Source: Lewinellaceae bacterium | GTDB taxonomy: Bacteria; Bacteroidota; Bacteroidia; Chitinophagales; Saprospiraceae | Reading direction: 5' to 3' | Assembly: GCA_016712415.1 (NCBI GenBank) | Contig: JADJRC010000050.1 | Span: 301,923 to 365,922 of the forward strand | DNA: 64,000 nucleotides | Shown: positions 1 to 8,065 of the stretch, one piece after another | Layout of the letters: every line of letters starts with the position of its first letter | Position numbering within the stretch: position 1 is the first letter of the stretch | The notes under the pieces: generated by a model | What the model saw: only the letters and a program-made list of their open reading frames with translations | The model's database searches: none | Told to the model about the DNA's origin: nothing | Made by a program: the position numbers and the translations under genes

Positions 1-1431
1 AACACGTACAGCCGTTACGGCCGCATCACGCCTAACCTGCGTTATCGCCTGAACGACCGGCTCACGTTCGGCCTCAACACCAATATCAACTTTGGCAAAA
101 GCGGCAGTTTCTTTATCTGGGGCAACGACAGCATTGCAGCGCTGCAGCCAGGCCTCGGCTCCGCTTCCAGGTCGCTTGGGCGCCTGCGGTATGCTATCGA
201 CCCTTCTGTCCAGTATTTCGACCAGGGCGGCAACCGGCACAAGTTTCTGGGACGCTATTTCTATGTCCACAACAACAACAGCGGAAACCAGAGCAACGAC
301 AGCCGCATGTACTATGGGGAGTACCAAATACAGCGCAGAATGGATCACCTCGGCCTCGTGGCGACCGCCGGTGTGGTGGGCATTTTAACGACCGTGGATG
401 CGGAACTCTACAACGGCCATTATGATACCCGCAACCTGGCCGGTTACCTCCAACTCGACTACAAGGTTTTCAACCGGCTGAACCTGTCGGGTGGTGTTCG
501 GTACGAACAGAACCGCCTGAACGGACCGGAGGTCATCCGGATAGACGCCACCAATCTCGACACCCTGCCCAACGGGGGCGAGTTCAAGGAATCCAAACCT
601 GTTTATCGGCTCGGCGCCAACTACCAGATCGCTCAAGCCTCTTACCTGCGCGCCTCGTGGGGACAGGGCTACCGCTACCCGACTATTGCAGAAAAATTTA
701 TCAATACCGACTTCAGCGCCGGCAACTCGGTACGCCCGAACCCGAAACTGGTCTCGGAAACGGGCTGGACGGCAGAAGTGGGACTTAAACAAGGCTTCCG
801 CGTGGGCAAATGGCAGGGTTTTGTAGATATAACAGGCTTTGTCTCGGAATACCAGGATATGATGGAATTTGTCCTGGCGGAAATACGGCTGTTCCCCACC
901 GTCGGCGCCAGTTTTGAGTCGCAAAACTCCGGAGACACGCGCATAACGGGTGCAGAGATATCCGTAGTCGGGCAGGGACAAATCGGCAACGGTACACTCG
1001 CCATTATCACCGGATATACCGGCATCAATCCAAAATACAAGGAATTCAACGATTCGCTGCGTCTGGTTTATGGCTCATCCGATACCAGCAACGTGCTGAA
1101 GTACCGCTATAACCACATGTTCAAATTTGATGCGGAATACTCCATCGGCAGGTTCTCGCTGGGCAGTGCCGTGCAATACAACAGTTTTATGAAAGCCATC
1201 GATCAGATATTCGAGTTGCCTTTTGTAGAGCCATTTGCCGGCGTCAGGAATTTCCGTATGAACAACAACGGCGGCTTTACCGTAGTTGACCTGCGCGCGT
1301 CGTTCAAACTCAACAACACACTTAAAGTCAGTGCTTTATGCGGAAATCTGTTCAATGAAGAATACTCCGCAAGACCGGCATTGCTCGAAGCGCCCCGCAA
1401 TTACACCCTGCGCCTGGACTGGCGGATATGA
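1..1431 (+). CDS. TonB-dependent outer-membrane receptor, C-terminal part (5' end outside window)
   Basis: The reading frame is open from base 1, so the start, signal peptide and plug domain lie upstream of the window; 476 codons remain before the TGA at 1429. The visible protein is the outer-membrane beta-barrel that imports a ligand using TonB energy. It shows alternating aromatic strands, the family motif GYRYPTIAEKF near visible residue 223 followed by NPKLVSETGW, and the closing NLFNEEYSARP near residue 448 with a final strand ending LRLDWRI. The last residue is Ile rather than the usual Phe. The substrate cannot be read from this part. A compound hairpin follows the stop. Family assignment is firm; specificity is unknown. 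Confidence 0.87.
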   Translation, partial: NTYSRYGRITPNLRYRLNDRLTFGLNTNINFGKSGSFFIWGNDSIAALQPGLGSASRSLGRLRYAIDPSVQYFDQGGNRHKFLGRYFYVHNNNSGNQSNDSRMYYGEYQIQRRMDHLGLVATAGVVGILTTVDAELYNGHYDTRNLAGYLQLDYKVFNRLNLSGGVRYEQNRLNGPEVIRIDATNLDTLPNGGEFKESKPVYRLGANYQIAQASYLRASWGQGYRYPTIAEKFINTDFSAGNSVRPNPKLVSETGWTAEVGLKQGFRVGKWQGFVDITGFVSEYQDMMEFVLAEIRLFPTVGASFESQNSGDTRITGAEISVVGQGQIGNGTLAIITGYTGINPKYKEFNDSLRLVYGSSDTSNVLKYRYNHMFKFDAEYSIGRFSLGSAVQYNSFMKAIDQIFELPFVEPFAGVRNFRMNNNGGFTVVDLRASFKLNNTLKVSALCGNLFNEEYSARPALLEAPRNYTLRLDWRI

Positions 1432-1448
1432 TCTAATAAGAAACATGG

Positions 1449-1500
1449 TTTAGAGGGAGACCCGGGCGGTTTACACCAACCGCTCAAGTCTCTCTCTAAA
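1449..1500 (+). terminator. compound hairpin after the receptor gene
   Basis: A 13-bp stem (1449-1461 with 1488-1500, one G-T pair) encloses a second perfect 6-bp stem (1466-1471 with 1478-1483, GCGGTT/AACCGC). It lies 17 bases after the receptor stop. A run of A rather than T follows, so termination on the + strand is plausible but not classical. Confidence 0.45.
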
Positions 1501-1552
1501 AACCGTCCCGGCAGTCTGTTTAAGCTCATCACCAAAATATCACAACCACGCC

Positions 1553-2098
1553 ATGCGATCCAATTACTTCCCGACCCTTGCGTGCGGGTATATCCTTGCG
1601 CTCCTGCTGTCCGCCTGCGGGCAGGCGCCCACACCGCAACAGCGAAATGCAGCCCCGGCAGGCCCGTTTATTCAATTCAGCACCGCTACGCCGGTACCGC
1701 GCAACGAGGAAAAAGGCAACTGGTGCAGGTTTGACTACCCTGAAGCCGTGTTGATCAATGCCGATGCCGCAGATTTCAACCGGCGGTTTTTCAAGATTGA
1801 AAAAGGTCTCTACAAAATAAATATACACGCCGGCACAACGACCAACTCCTTCATATTGCGGCAAAGCGGCGAAAAATCCGTCGACCTGTTCACCGGTCTT
1901 CATTTCCCGGAATGCCTTTCCAGCCACCGCAATTACACCCTCGCCGCCGACGGGTCGGTTGCCTACGACAACCGGCACAAGATTCAATATACGATGCACG
2001 TTCAATACAGTCCGACGGCAGGATTATTTGTCGTGCTCGACCTGCCCAAAGACTCCGGCTACGGCCTGACGGTTCACCGGAAAGCCGATTGGGAATAG
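1553..2098 (+). CDS. lipoprotein of unknown function, 181 aa
   Basis: The N-terminus has a hydrophobic stretch ending in a lipobox, LLSAC, with the acylated cysteine at residue 22, so the mature protein should be membrane-anchored in the envelope. The rest is a soluble domain of about 155 residues rich in beta-type segments, with Cys at about residues 58 and 119 in the mature part. I do not recognise a family. It is separated from the receptor by a hairpin and followed 42 bases later by a second small lipoprotein gene in the same direction, so the two may be co-transcribed. The coding call rests on the clean signal, length and neighbour spacing. Confidence 0.72.
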   Translation: MRSNYFPTLACGYILALLLSACGQAPTPQQRNAAPAGPFIQFSTATPVPRNEEKGNWCRFDYPEAVLINADAADFNRRFFKIEKGLYKINIHAGTTTNSFILRQSGEKSVDLFTGLHFPECLSSHRNYTLAADGSVAYDNRHKIQYTMHVQYSPTAGLFVVLDLPKDSGYGLTVHRKADWE

Positions 2099-2140
2099 TT
2101 TTTGTTTTCAATATAGTCCCGAAACGCAATTCATCTTTTC

Positions 2141-2581
2141 ATGGACAAACACATTATTTACCTCATTGCCACCGTATGTTTCACTATTTCGTGCAACCTC
2201 AACCCAACCAAAACTCCGGGAACCGCTGAACGCCCTGAAAATGAAGCAGCGCCCGGTCCACCTGCCCAGGAGTTGCTAGATGCCCTTCAGGGCCGCTGGC
2301 AGAGTTTACAGGACAGTTCCATAGTCATTGAGTTCAACGACGACCTTTTGATCCGGTACCGGGGAAGCGCCATACAGGAACAGGAAAAAATTGCCGTGTT
2401 TACCGACTGCATCAGTGCTTCCTGTGTAACCGACAGCCTCACGGCAAGTGAGGGATGGTGTTTTATGGAAATCAAAAAATCGGTCAGGCAATGCAACCAA
2501 ATACTGGGTTGCGACACATCGACCTTGCGATACAGGGTACTTGATAACGACAAAACAATATTTTATTTCAAAAAAATATAA
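2141..2581 (+). CDS. small lipoprotein, possibly lipocalin-like, 146 aa
   Basis: A short N-terminus, hydrophobic core and lipobox TISC with Cys at residue 18 mark a lipoprotein. The mature part has a proline-rich linker and then a domain of about 100 residues opening with LLDALQGRWQSLQDSSI. This G-x-W start followed by alternating strands (IVIEFNDD, LLIRYRG, IFYFKKI) resembles small lipocalin-like beta-barrel lipoproteins of Bacteroidota, but the match is by pattern only. Four cysteines in the domain (near residues 88, 93, 105 and 115) could form disulphides. It follows the preceding lipoprotein by 42 bases. Confidence 0.7.
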   Translation: MDKHIIYLIATVCFTISCNLNPTKTPGTAERPENEAAPGPPAQELLDALQGRWQSLQDSSIVIEFNDDLLIRYRGSAIQEQEKIAVFTDCISASCVTDSLTASEGWCFMEIKKSVRQCNQILGCDTSTLRYRVLDNDKTIFYFKKI

Positions 2582-2663
2582 CAGACATGCCCGGCCCGCT
2601 TCGTTTACCGGACAGGCTTTTCTATTTTCGCCCCGGATTATGCAGCAATAGTCCGTTCAACGC

Positions 2664-3272
2664 ATGTTTGTCATCAATATTTATTTGCGATTTGCCCTGA
2701 TCGTGGGCGGTATTCTGGGTGGTATTCTGTTGTGGGCTGTGTTTGGCTTCTGGTATGGGTTCCCGTTTTTACTCGTCGGCATCATCATGCTGGCAGGCTA
2801 CCTGATGCTGGGCACAATCCTGTCGAGCAACCAGTTGATGGGACAGCAACAGATCGCCGAGGCCGAAGCAAGGCTCAAAATGACCTATTTCCCGAAATTA
2901 CTGCTGGTAGGCTACAAGGGGGTGTATTATATGACCCACGGAGCGCTGGCTATGCAAAAACGCGATTTTGTCACTGCTGAGGTCTGGCTGAAACAAGCAC
3001 TGGTTGCCGGCCTGCCATCCGAAAATGAGCGCGGCGCAGCCATGCTCCAGCTCGTAATGGTGGCTGCGGCCCGGAATAATGTCAAAGCGGCCCAGAGCCA
3101 GTTTGCCGAGCTCAAAAAACTCCATATCACCGAGCCTATGCTCAAGGATCAGATCAAGGAAGTGGAAAAGCAACTCAAGCAAGCAGGGCAGGCGATGAAT
3201 CCTTCCATGATGGGCCTTGGCGGCAAAGGCTTCCGCCCTGGAGGCAAAAGACGACAACCCAAAATGAGATAA
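2664..3272 (+). CDS. inner-membrane protein with TPR-like cytoplasmic part, 202 aa
   Basis: Two membrane segments (about residues 7-30 and 33-54) are separated by only a few residues, so this is an N-terminal membrane hairpin. From residue 60 on the chain is helical and amphipathic, with a repeat-like segment (GALAMQKRDFVTAEVWLKQAL, then a helix ending AAARNNVKAAQSQFAELKK) that looks like tetratricopeptide helices. The tail is basic and glycine-rich (GGKGFRPGGKRRQPKMR). I do not recognise a named family. It precedes the transhydrogenase operon by 43 bases in the same direction and may share its transcript, but a functional link is not shown. Confidence 0.68.
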   Translation: MFVINIYLRFALIVGGILGGILLWAVFGFWYGFPFLLVGIIMLAGYLMLGTILSSNQLMGQQQIAEAEARLKMTYFPKLLLVGYKGVYYMTHGALAMQKRDFVTAEVWLKQALVAGLPSENERGAAMLQLVMVAAARNNVKAAQSQFAELKKLHITEPMLKDQIKEVEKQLKQAGQAMNPSMMGLGGKGFRPGGKRRQPKMR

Positions 3273-3315
3273 AGACCATATCCGACTTATTCACCGAATT
3301 GACATCTGAGACCTT

Positions 3316-4428
3316 ATGCAGATTGGAATACCAAAAGAAACACACCCCGGGGAGCTGCGCGCAGTCGTCATCCCCAACGACGTGAAAAAACTGGTTGCCG
3401 CCGGCGCAACCGTGGTAGTCGAAAGCGGTATGGGGGCGGGCATCCGCATTCCCGACGGCGACTACGAAAAAGCAGGCGCTACTGTCAGCAGCGACCGCGC
3501 CGCCATACTGCAGAGCGACATCGTGCTGCAATGGCGCAAGCCGGACGATGCCGATGTACAAGGACTGAAATCCGGCGGCATCCACGTCAGTTACCTCGAT
3601 CCGTTTAACGAGAAATCGCTGATCGGCCTGTTGGCCGAAAAGGGTGTGACTGCGGTTGCGATGGAACTTATTCCCCGCACCACACGCGCGCAAAAAATGG
3701 ACGCCCTCAGTTCGCAGGCAAGCCTGGCAGGCTATTACGCCGTTATTCTCGCTGCCGAGCGCACCGACCGGGTGTTTCCCATGATGACAACGCCCGCGGG
3801 CACCATCAATCCGGCACGGGTGTTCATCATCGGCGCAGGTGTTGCAGGCTTGCAGGCCATTGCCACGGCAAAACGCCTTGGCGCACGGGTTGATGCCTTT
3901 GATACCCGGCCCGCTGTGGCCGAACAGGTCAAATCGCTCGGCGCCCGTTTTTTTGAGGTGGATCTGGGTGAAACCGGGCAAACCAAAGACGGCTATGCCA
4001 AAGCATTGACCGAAGATCAACTGAAAATACAACGCGACGCCATGGCCAGGCAATGCGCCCTCAGCGATGTCGTCATCACTACTGCACAGGTTTTTGGCCG
4101 AAAAGCCCCCCTGATCATTACCAAAGAAATGGTGGCAGGCATGAAACCCGGCAGTATCCTCGTCGACCTGGCCGTCGAAACCGGCGGCAACGTCGAAGGC
4201 GCCGAACTGGGCAAGGAAGTGGATATGAACGGCGTCCGGATCATCGGCCTGGAAAACATGCCGGGCAGGGTTGCCGTACACGCCAGCCAGATGTACTCGG
4301 CCAACCTGTTCAATTTCATCGACGAATTCTGGGATAAAGAAGCAAAAAAATTCAACCTGGACCTGGAAGACGATATCCTGCAGGGCTGCGTCGTTACGCA
4401 CGGCGGGAAAGTCGTCCGGGAACTGTAA
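3316..4428 (+). CDS. pntAA: NAD(P) transhydrogenase subunit alpha part 1 (NAD-binding dI)
   Basis: This is the soluble NAD(H)-binding domain I of the proton-translocating transhydrogenase, which moves hydride between NADH and NADP+ at the membrane. The N-terminal AlaDh/PNT domain begins MQIGIPKETHPGELR. The Rossmann motif GAGVAGLQAIATAKRLGARV is near residue 173, followed by DTRPAVAEQVKSLGARF and the late VDLAVETGGNVEG segment typical of PntA. At 370 residues it is only the first part of the E. coli PntA chain; the membrane part is a separate gene 58 bases downstream, as in the three-subunit form of the enzyme. It is first of the operon pntAA-pntAB-pntB. Confidence 0.96.
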   Translation: MQIGIPKETHPGELRAVVIPNDVKKLVAAGATVVVESGMGAGIRIPDGDYEKAGATVSSDRAAILQSDIVLQWRKPDDADVQGLKSGGIHVSYLDPFNEKSLIGLLAEKGVTAVAMELIPRTTRAQKMDALSSQASLAGYYAVILAAERTDRVFPMMTTPAGTINPARVFIIGAGVAGLQAIATAKRLGARVDAFDTRPAVAEQVKSLGARFFEVDLGETGQTKDGYAKALTEDQLKIQRDAMARQCALSDVVITTAQVFGRKAPLIITKEMVAGMKPGSILVDLAVETGGNVEGAELGKEVDMNGVRIIGLENMPGRVAVHASQMYSANLFNFIDEFWDKEAKKFNLDLEDDILQGCVVTHGGKVVREL

Positions 4429-4486
4429 TTCCTTGCCGTCAGGCGGAATTGCATCATCAGAACGTTTACCATTAACTCAGTTTCAA

Positions 4487-4789
4487 ATGGAAACTACTAT
4501 ACTTGTTTTTCTCCTTTTCATCCTCGTGTTGTCCATCTTTTTGGGGTTCGAGGTTATTTCCAAAGTCCCTTCGCTGTTGCATACGCCGCTGATGTCGGGT
4601 TCTAATGCCATTTCCGGTATCACGGTACTGGGCGCCTTGCTGGCGGCCGGTCTGGCCAAGGGCGGCGCCAACGATTTTGCAGCCCTGCTCGGCGGTTGTG
4701 CCGTGGCATTTGCCATGATCAACGTGTCGGGAGGCTACTTTGTGACCAACAGGATGCTCAACATGTTCAAGAAAAAAGAGAAAAAATAA
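4487..4789 (+). CDS. pntAB: NAD(P) transhydrogenase subunit alpha part 2 (membrane dIIa)
   Basis: A 100-residue, three-helix membrane protein. The first helix is METTILVFLLFILVLSIFLG, then VPSLLHTPLMSGSNAISG, the conserved dII signature, then two more helices and a lysine-rich tail. The open frame extends upstream, but the start at 4487 gives the standard family N-terminus. It supplies part of the proton channel that couples to PntB. The next gene starts one base after its stop, which points to tight translational coupling. Confidence 0.95.
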   Translation: METTILVFLLFILVLSIFLGFEVISKVPSLLHTPLMSGSNAISGITVLGALLAAGLAKGGANDFAALLGGCAVAFAMINVSGGYFVTNRMLNMFKKKEKK

Positions 4790-4790
4790 C

Positions 4791-6182
4791 ATGGAACTTA
4801 CTACACTCATCAATATAGTTTATATCCTTTCGGCCATCACGTTTATTCTCGGGTTCAAGTTGATGAGCAGCCCGGTATCGGCCAAGCGCGGCAACATCAT
4901 CTCTGCCGTGGGTATGGGCGCCGCCATCGTCGTAACCCTGATGGATACGCATGTCGAGCGCTTCGAATTCATCCTGGGCGGTATGGTCATCGGTACGGCT
5001 ATCGGCCTGTTGTTCGCATTCCGGACACCCATGACTGGCATGCCGCAAATGGTCGGCCTGCTCAACGGTTTTGGAGGCCTGGCCAGTTTGCTCGTCGCCT
5101 GGGCGGAATTCCACGCACACCCGGAAGGCCAGGGCGTATTCGGCGGTACGGTGCTGTGGCTGACGGCGATTATCGGCTCCATTACCTTTTCGGGTTCGCT
5201 GATCGCATGGGCCAAACTCGAAGAAAAATTTATCTCCGGCAAACCCATCATGTATACGGGTCAGCAGTTCGTCACCGGCGCCGTCCTGTTCGGTATTCTG
5301 GCGACGGGCGTCCTGTTCGCGCTCGACACCGTGGCGCCGGAGGCATACCGCTATTTTGCCCTGTTCACCGTACTGGCATTTATCATCGGCATATTGCTGG
5401 TAATCCCCATTGGGGGCGCTGATATGCCGGTTGTCATCTGTCTTTTGAACAGTTATTCCGGCATGGCCGCCTGTGCGTCGGGCTTTATCGTTCAGAACAA
5501 CCTGCTGATCGTTGCGGGCGCCCTGGTCGGAGCCAGCGGGATCATCCTTACCCTGATCATGTGCAAGGCTATGAACCGGTCTGTAGCCAACGTCTTTCTC
5601 GGCGGCTTCGGCACGCCGGTGCCCGGTGCGGCAGCCCAGGTGGTGGGAGAAATGAAAGAAGTCAAGATCGACCGCGCATACCTCATGCTCGAAGCCGCCA
5701 GCAAGGTGGTGATCGTTCCGGGTTACGGCATGGCCGTATCACAGGCACAGCACGCCGTCCGTGAACTGACCGAAGCGCTGGAGAAAAACGGCGCTGAAGT
5801 AAGTTTCGCCATACACCCCGTTGCCGGACGTATGCCCGGCCACATGAACGTACTGCTCGCAGAAGCCAATATTTCGTACGACGCCATGGTGGAAATGGAC
5901 GCCATTAACCCCACGATGGATACCGTCGACGTCTGCATGGTCATCGGCGCCAACGACGTGGTGAACCCCGCCGCACAGGAGGATAAAACCAGTCCGCTCT
6001 GGGGCATGCCCATCATCGAAGCCAGCCGTGCCCGCACCGTCATCGTGATGAAACGCGGCAAAGGCAAAGGGTTTGCAGGCGTTGAAAATCTGCTGTTCTT
6101 CCGAAACAACTGCCGCATGCTCTACGGCGACGCCAAGGGAAGCCTCCAGACACTCGTCAGCGAGTTCAAAGGAGGAAGTTGA
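4791..6182 (+). CDS. pntB: NAD(P) transhydrogenase subunit beta
   Basis: 463 residues, the usual length. The first 265 or so residues hold about eight to nine membrane helices forming domain II, including PMTGMPQMVGLLNGFGGLAS. The soluble NADP(H)-binding domain III follows, with GYGMAVSQAQHAVREL near residue 307, HPVAGRMPGHMNVLLAEA, IGANDVVNPAAQ and the closing RGKGKGFAGVENLLF. Together with pntAA and pntAB this makes a complete enzyme that supplies NADPH at the cost of proton motive force. A palindromic element follows two bases after the stop. Confidence 0.97.
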   Translation: MELTTLINIVYILSAITFILGFKLMSSPVSAKRGNIISAVGMGAAIVVTLMDTHVERFEFILGGMVIGTAIGLLFAFRTPMTGMPQMVGLLNGFGGLASLLVAWAEFHAHPEGQGVFGGTVLWLTAIIGSITFSGSLIAWAKLEEKFISGKPIMYTGQQFVTGAVLFGILATGVLFALDTVAPEAYRYFALFTVLAFIIGILLVIPIGGADMPVVICLLNSYSGMAACASGFIVQNNLLIVAGALVGASGIILTLIMCKAMNRSVANVFLGGFGTPVPGAAAQVVGEMKEVKIDRAYLMLEAASKVVIVPGYGMAVSQAQHAVRELTEALEKNGAEVSFAIHPVAGRMPGHMNVLLAEANISYDAMVEMDAINPTMDTVDVCMVIGANDVVNPAAQEDKTSPLWGMPIIEASRARTVIVMKRGKGKGFAGVENLLFFRNNCRMLYGDAKGSLQTLVSEFKGGS

Positions 6183-6183
6183 C

Positions 6184-6398
6184 GTGGTAAGTGTTGAGTG
6201 GTAAGGGTTTAACGGGAATGTTCAGAAAAGTGTGACACACTTTTCTGGGCGCGTGGCGCCGGACAGAGCCCTCGGCCTACGGCCTTCGTGCTCTGTCCGG
6301 CGCCACGCGCCTCAAATTTCCAACCACCGACTGTACGGTTCGCCAAACTGCTCGATCAGTTCGCGCTGGATGACCACTTACCACTCAACACTTACCAC
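6184..6398. repeat. nested inverted-repeat element with perfect 22-bp ends
   Basis: The two ends (6184-6205 and 6377-6398) are perfect 22-base inverted repeats built from GTGGTAAG-type words. Inside, from left to right, are two abutting palindromes (6223-6247 and 6248-6311) and a weaker AACTG/CAGTT hairpin near 6347-6362. The element fills the whole gap between pntB and the WbqC-like gene. No target-site duplication is visible at the edges (tgac on the left, tata on the right). It could be a non-autonomous palindromic mobile element or a structured 3' region; neither is proven. Confidence 0.8.
6223..6311. repeat. two adjacent perfect palindromes inside the element
   Basis: The first is a perfect 12-bp stem around one base (6223-6234 with 6236-6247, CAGAAAAGTGTG). 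The second is a perfect 22-bp stem (6248-6269 with 6290-6311) whose 20-base loop holds a further GGCC-TAC-GGCC stem. They touch with no spacer. They could end the pnt transcript, although there is no T run. Confidence 0.85.
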
Positions 6399-6406
6399 TA
6401 TAAAAA

Positions 6407-6976
6407 TTGCATTTACCGCTCTACCACCTCCCGCCTGTTTCCTGGTTCGCGTCCGTTTGGTCGCGCGACAGGCTTGTCGTGGAGGCTTGTGAGCATTATC
6501 AGAAAGGATCATTCCGCAACCGGTGTTATATTGCCGGGCCCAACGGTGTGCAACGCTTGAGCATACCCCTAGTGAAAGGCAAGCACAACCAAATGCCCAT
6601 TAAGGAAGTACGGATCGCCTACGACGAGCCCTGGCAGGTCCGGCACTGGCGATCTATCCGGACTGCCTATGGCAACGCACCATACTTTGAGCATTATGCG
6701 GATGACCTCGCTCCGCATTACGAAAAGCATTACACGTTCCTGTTCGATTTAAACCTCGAACTGTTGAGGCTCGTTTTACAACAAAAACTGGGCTGGCAGG
6801 GTGAAATTGTGCTATCGACATCGTACATCCCGGCTGATCTTCCGAAGGACTTACCCCAGCAGTATCCGCAGGTATTTGAGGACAAGCACGGCTTTTTACC
6901 CGATTTATCGATCCTGGACCTGTTGTTCTGTTGTGGAAAGAATGGCCGTGATTTATTTTCCGGTAAAGCAAATTAG
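6407..6976 (+). CDS. WbqC-like family protein, start uncertain
   Basis: The frame encodes PLYHLPPVSWF, then EACEHYQKGSFRNRCYIAGPNG and IPLVKGKHNQMPIKEVRI, then EPWQVRHWRSIRTAYGNAPYFEHY, all characteristic of WbqC-like proteins, often linked to surface polysaccharide or sugar modification but poorly characterised. The frame opens at a TTG at 6407 right after an in-frame stop, giving 189 residues, slightly short. In the neighbouring frame an ATG at 6370 reads through to IKIA and would join PLYHLPP if one T in 6412-6414 were extra, giving about 201 residues, the usual size. The right arm of the inverted repeat would then lie in the coding start. Family firm, start doubtful. Confidence 0.85.
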   Translation: MHLPLYHLPPVSWFASVWSRDRLVVEACEHYQKGSFRNRCYIAGPNGVQRLSIPLVKGKHNQMPIKEVRIAYDEPWQVRHWRSIRTAYGNAPYFEHYADDLAPHYEKHYTFLFDLNLELLRLVLQQKLGWQGEIVLSTSYIPADLPKDLPQQYPQVFEDKHGFLPDLSILDLLFCCGKNGRDLFSGKAN

Positions 6977-7008
6977 GTCTCGAGCCATGAATTTGGGACT
7001 TGAAGTGA

Positions 7009-7016
7009 TACTTTTG
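7009..7016 (+). promoter_or_regulatory. possible -7 element for the PhnA-domain gene
   Basis: TACTTTTG matches the Bacteroidota -7 consensus TAnnTTTG, 36 bases before the ATG at 7052. The nearest TTTG upstream is too close (13 bases) to be a standard -33 box. Confidence 0.35.
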
Positions 7017-7051
7017 CCGGCATACCGCATTTCACAACTTAATACATCCGT

Positions 7052-7270
7052 ATGGAAAATCCACCAGTAGTAGACTCAAACGGGAATATACTTGCCGACG
7101 GCGATTCCGTATTACTCATCAAAGACCTTAAAGTAAAGGGCTCTTCCCTGGTGCTGAAAAGAGGCACCCTGGTCAAAAAAATTCGGCTTACCGACGATCC
7201 TGAAGAGGTCGACTGCCGCATTGAAGGCTCCAGCATCGTGCTGAAGACTTGTTTTTTGAAGAAGAAATAA
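7052..7270 (+). CDS. PhnA/YjdM C-terminal domain protein, 72 aa
   Basis: The sequence VVDSNGNILADGDSVLLIKDLKVKG, then KRGTLVKKIRLTDDPEEVDCRIEG and the end IVLKTCFLKKK, matches the C-terminal domain of the PhnA/YjdM family. The N-terminal zinc ribbon of E. coli YjdM (about 110 residues) is absent, so this is the short single-domain form. Despite the name, the family's link to alkylphosphonate use is weak and the function is unknown. It starts 75 bases after the WbqC-like gene and is followed 7 bases later by the CHAD gene, so the two are probably one transcript. Confidence 0.9.
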   Translation: MENPPVVDSNGNILADGDSVLLIKDLKVKGSSLVLKRGTLVKKIRLTDDPEEVDCRIEGSSIVLKTCFLKKK

Positions 7271-7277
7271 GTCCGTC

Positions 7278-8042
7278 ATGTTGAAAAAGCAACGGCAGAA
7301 AAAACATTTCCAGGCCGAATGGCAATCAATGCTGGCCTATCAGGCGGCATTTTGCCGGACACGAAAACCCGAGGCGCTCCACCGGTTTCGTGTACAGGTG
7401 AAAAAGACCAAAGCCCAGTTGCACTTTTTGCAGGGCGATGTAGCATCCGGAGCGATTAGTCCGCTTCAAATCCTTTTCAAACAGGCCGGCAGGGTTCGCA
7501 GTGCGCATATCAGAGTACAACTCATGCGACAATATCAGATGACCAACGAAGACCTGATAGCCAAACTGGAACAGATCGTGGAAGATGGCTCGCAGCAATT
7601 TCAAATACAAAGCGACAATAGCGCAGAAGCCCTCCGCCGACTATATAAGCGCCTTAATAGCGCATTTTCTGACAAAAGTGACAAGTCCGTGCTTCAGTTG
7701 TGCCGAAAGCGATTGAAGCGGTTGGCCAGGCCGGACCAGATCATAACCAACCTGCACAAGGCCCGCAAGCAGATCAAGGAATTGTTATATTTCCACGATG
7801 TGCTGCCAAGTTCGATTGCCGGAAAACTCCACCTGAATACGACCTACCTGCGCCAACTGGAAGAAGCCATCGGGAAGTGGCATGACATCGTTTCCTTAAT
7901 ACAATTATTGGAATCCGAAGATCTTGCCGATCTGGACATGATCGCCCGCCTCGGTCGCCGCCGCAGGCGTCTGTTTGTTTCCATCCACGGTTTGTCCGGC
8001 CAGTTTGCAGATAGTGCCGTTTATCAGGCTTTGGGGGACTGA
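7278..8042 (+). CDS. CHAD domain-containing protein, 254 aa
   Basis: The protein is an all-helical CHAD (conserved histidine alpha-helical) domain. It opens with EALHRFRVQVKKTKAQLHFL, the signature His and basic helix, and continues with basic helices (RKRLKRLARP, ARKQIKELLYFHDVLP, IGKWHDIVSLIQLLE) that line the positively charged surface. CHAD proteins are known to bind inorganic polyphosphate and are often found near polyphosphate genes; ppk1 lies 25 kb away in this window. The gene follows the PhnA-domain gene by 7 bases. Binding of polyphosphate here is inference from the family. Confidence 0.9.
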   Translation: MLKKQRQKKHFQAEWQSMLAYQAAFCRTRKPEALHRFRVQVKKTKAQLHFLQGDVASGAISPLQILFKQAGRVRSAHIRVQLMRQYQMTNEDLIAKLEQIVEDGSQQFQIQSDNSAEALRRLYKRLNSAFSDKSDKSVLQLCRKRLKRLARPDQIITNLHKARKQIKELLYFHDVLPSSIAGKLHLNTTYLRQLEEAIGKWHDIVSLIQLLESEDLADLDMIARLGRRRRRLFVSIHGLSGQFADSAVYQALGD

Positions 8043-8065
8043 ATCCCTGAATTTTTCATTACCGG

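Noticed and set aside
2598..2640. Hairpin after the 2.1-kb lipoprotein gene
   Set aside because: The stem has a mismatch and no firm T run, so it is too weak to call a terminator.
3175..4401. 408-codon minus-strand frame across pntAA
   Set aside because: Antisense to a conserved gene, Cys/His/Phe-rich noise with no signal or motif.
6184..6398. Insertion sequence with a transposase
   Set aside because: No open frame of any size inside the element resembles a transposase, and no target duplication is visible.
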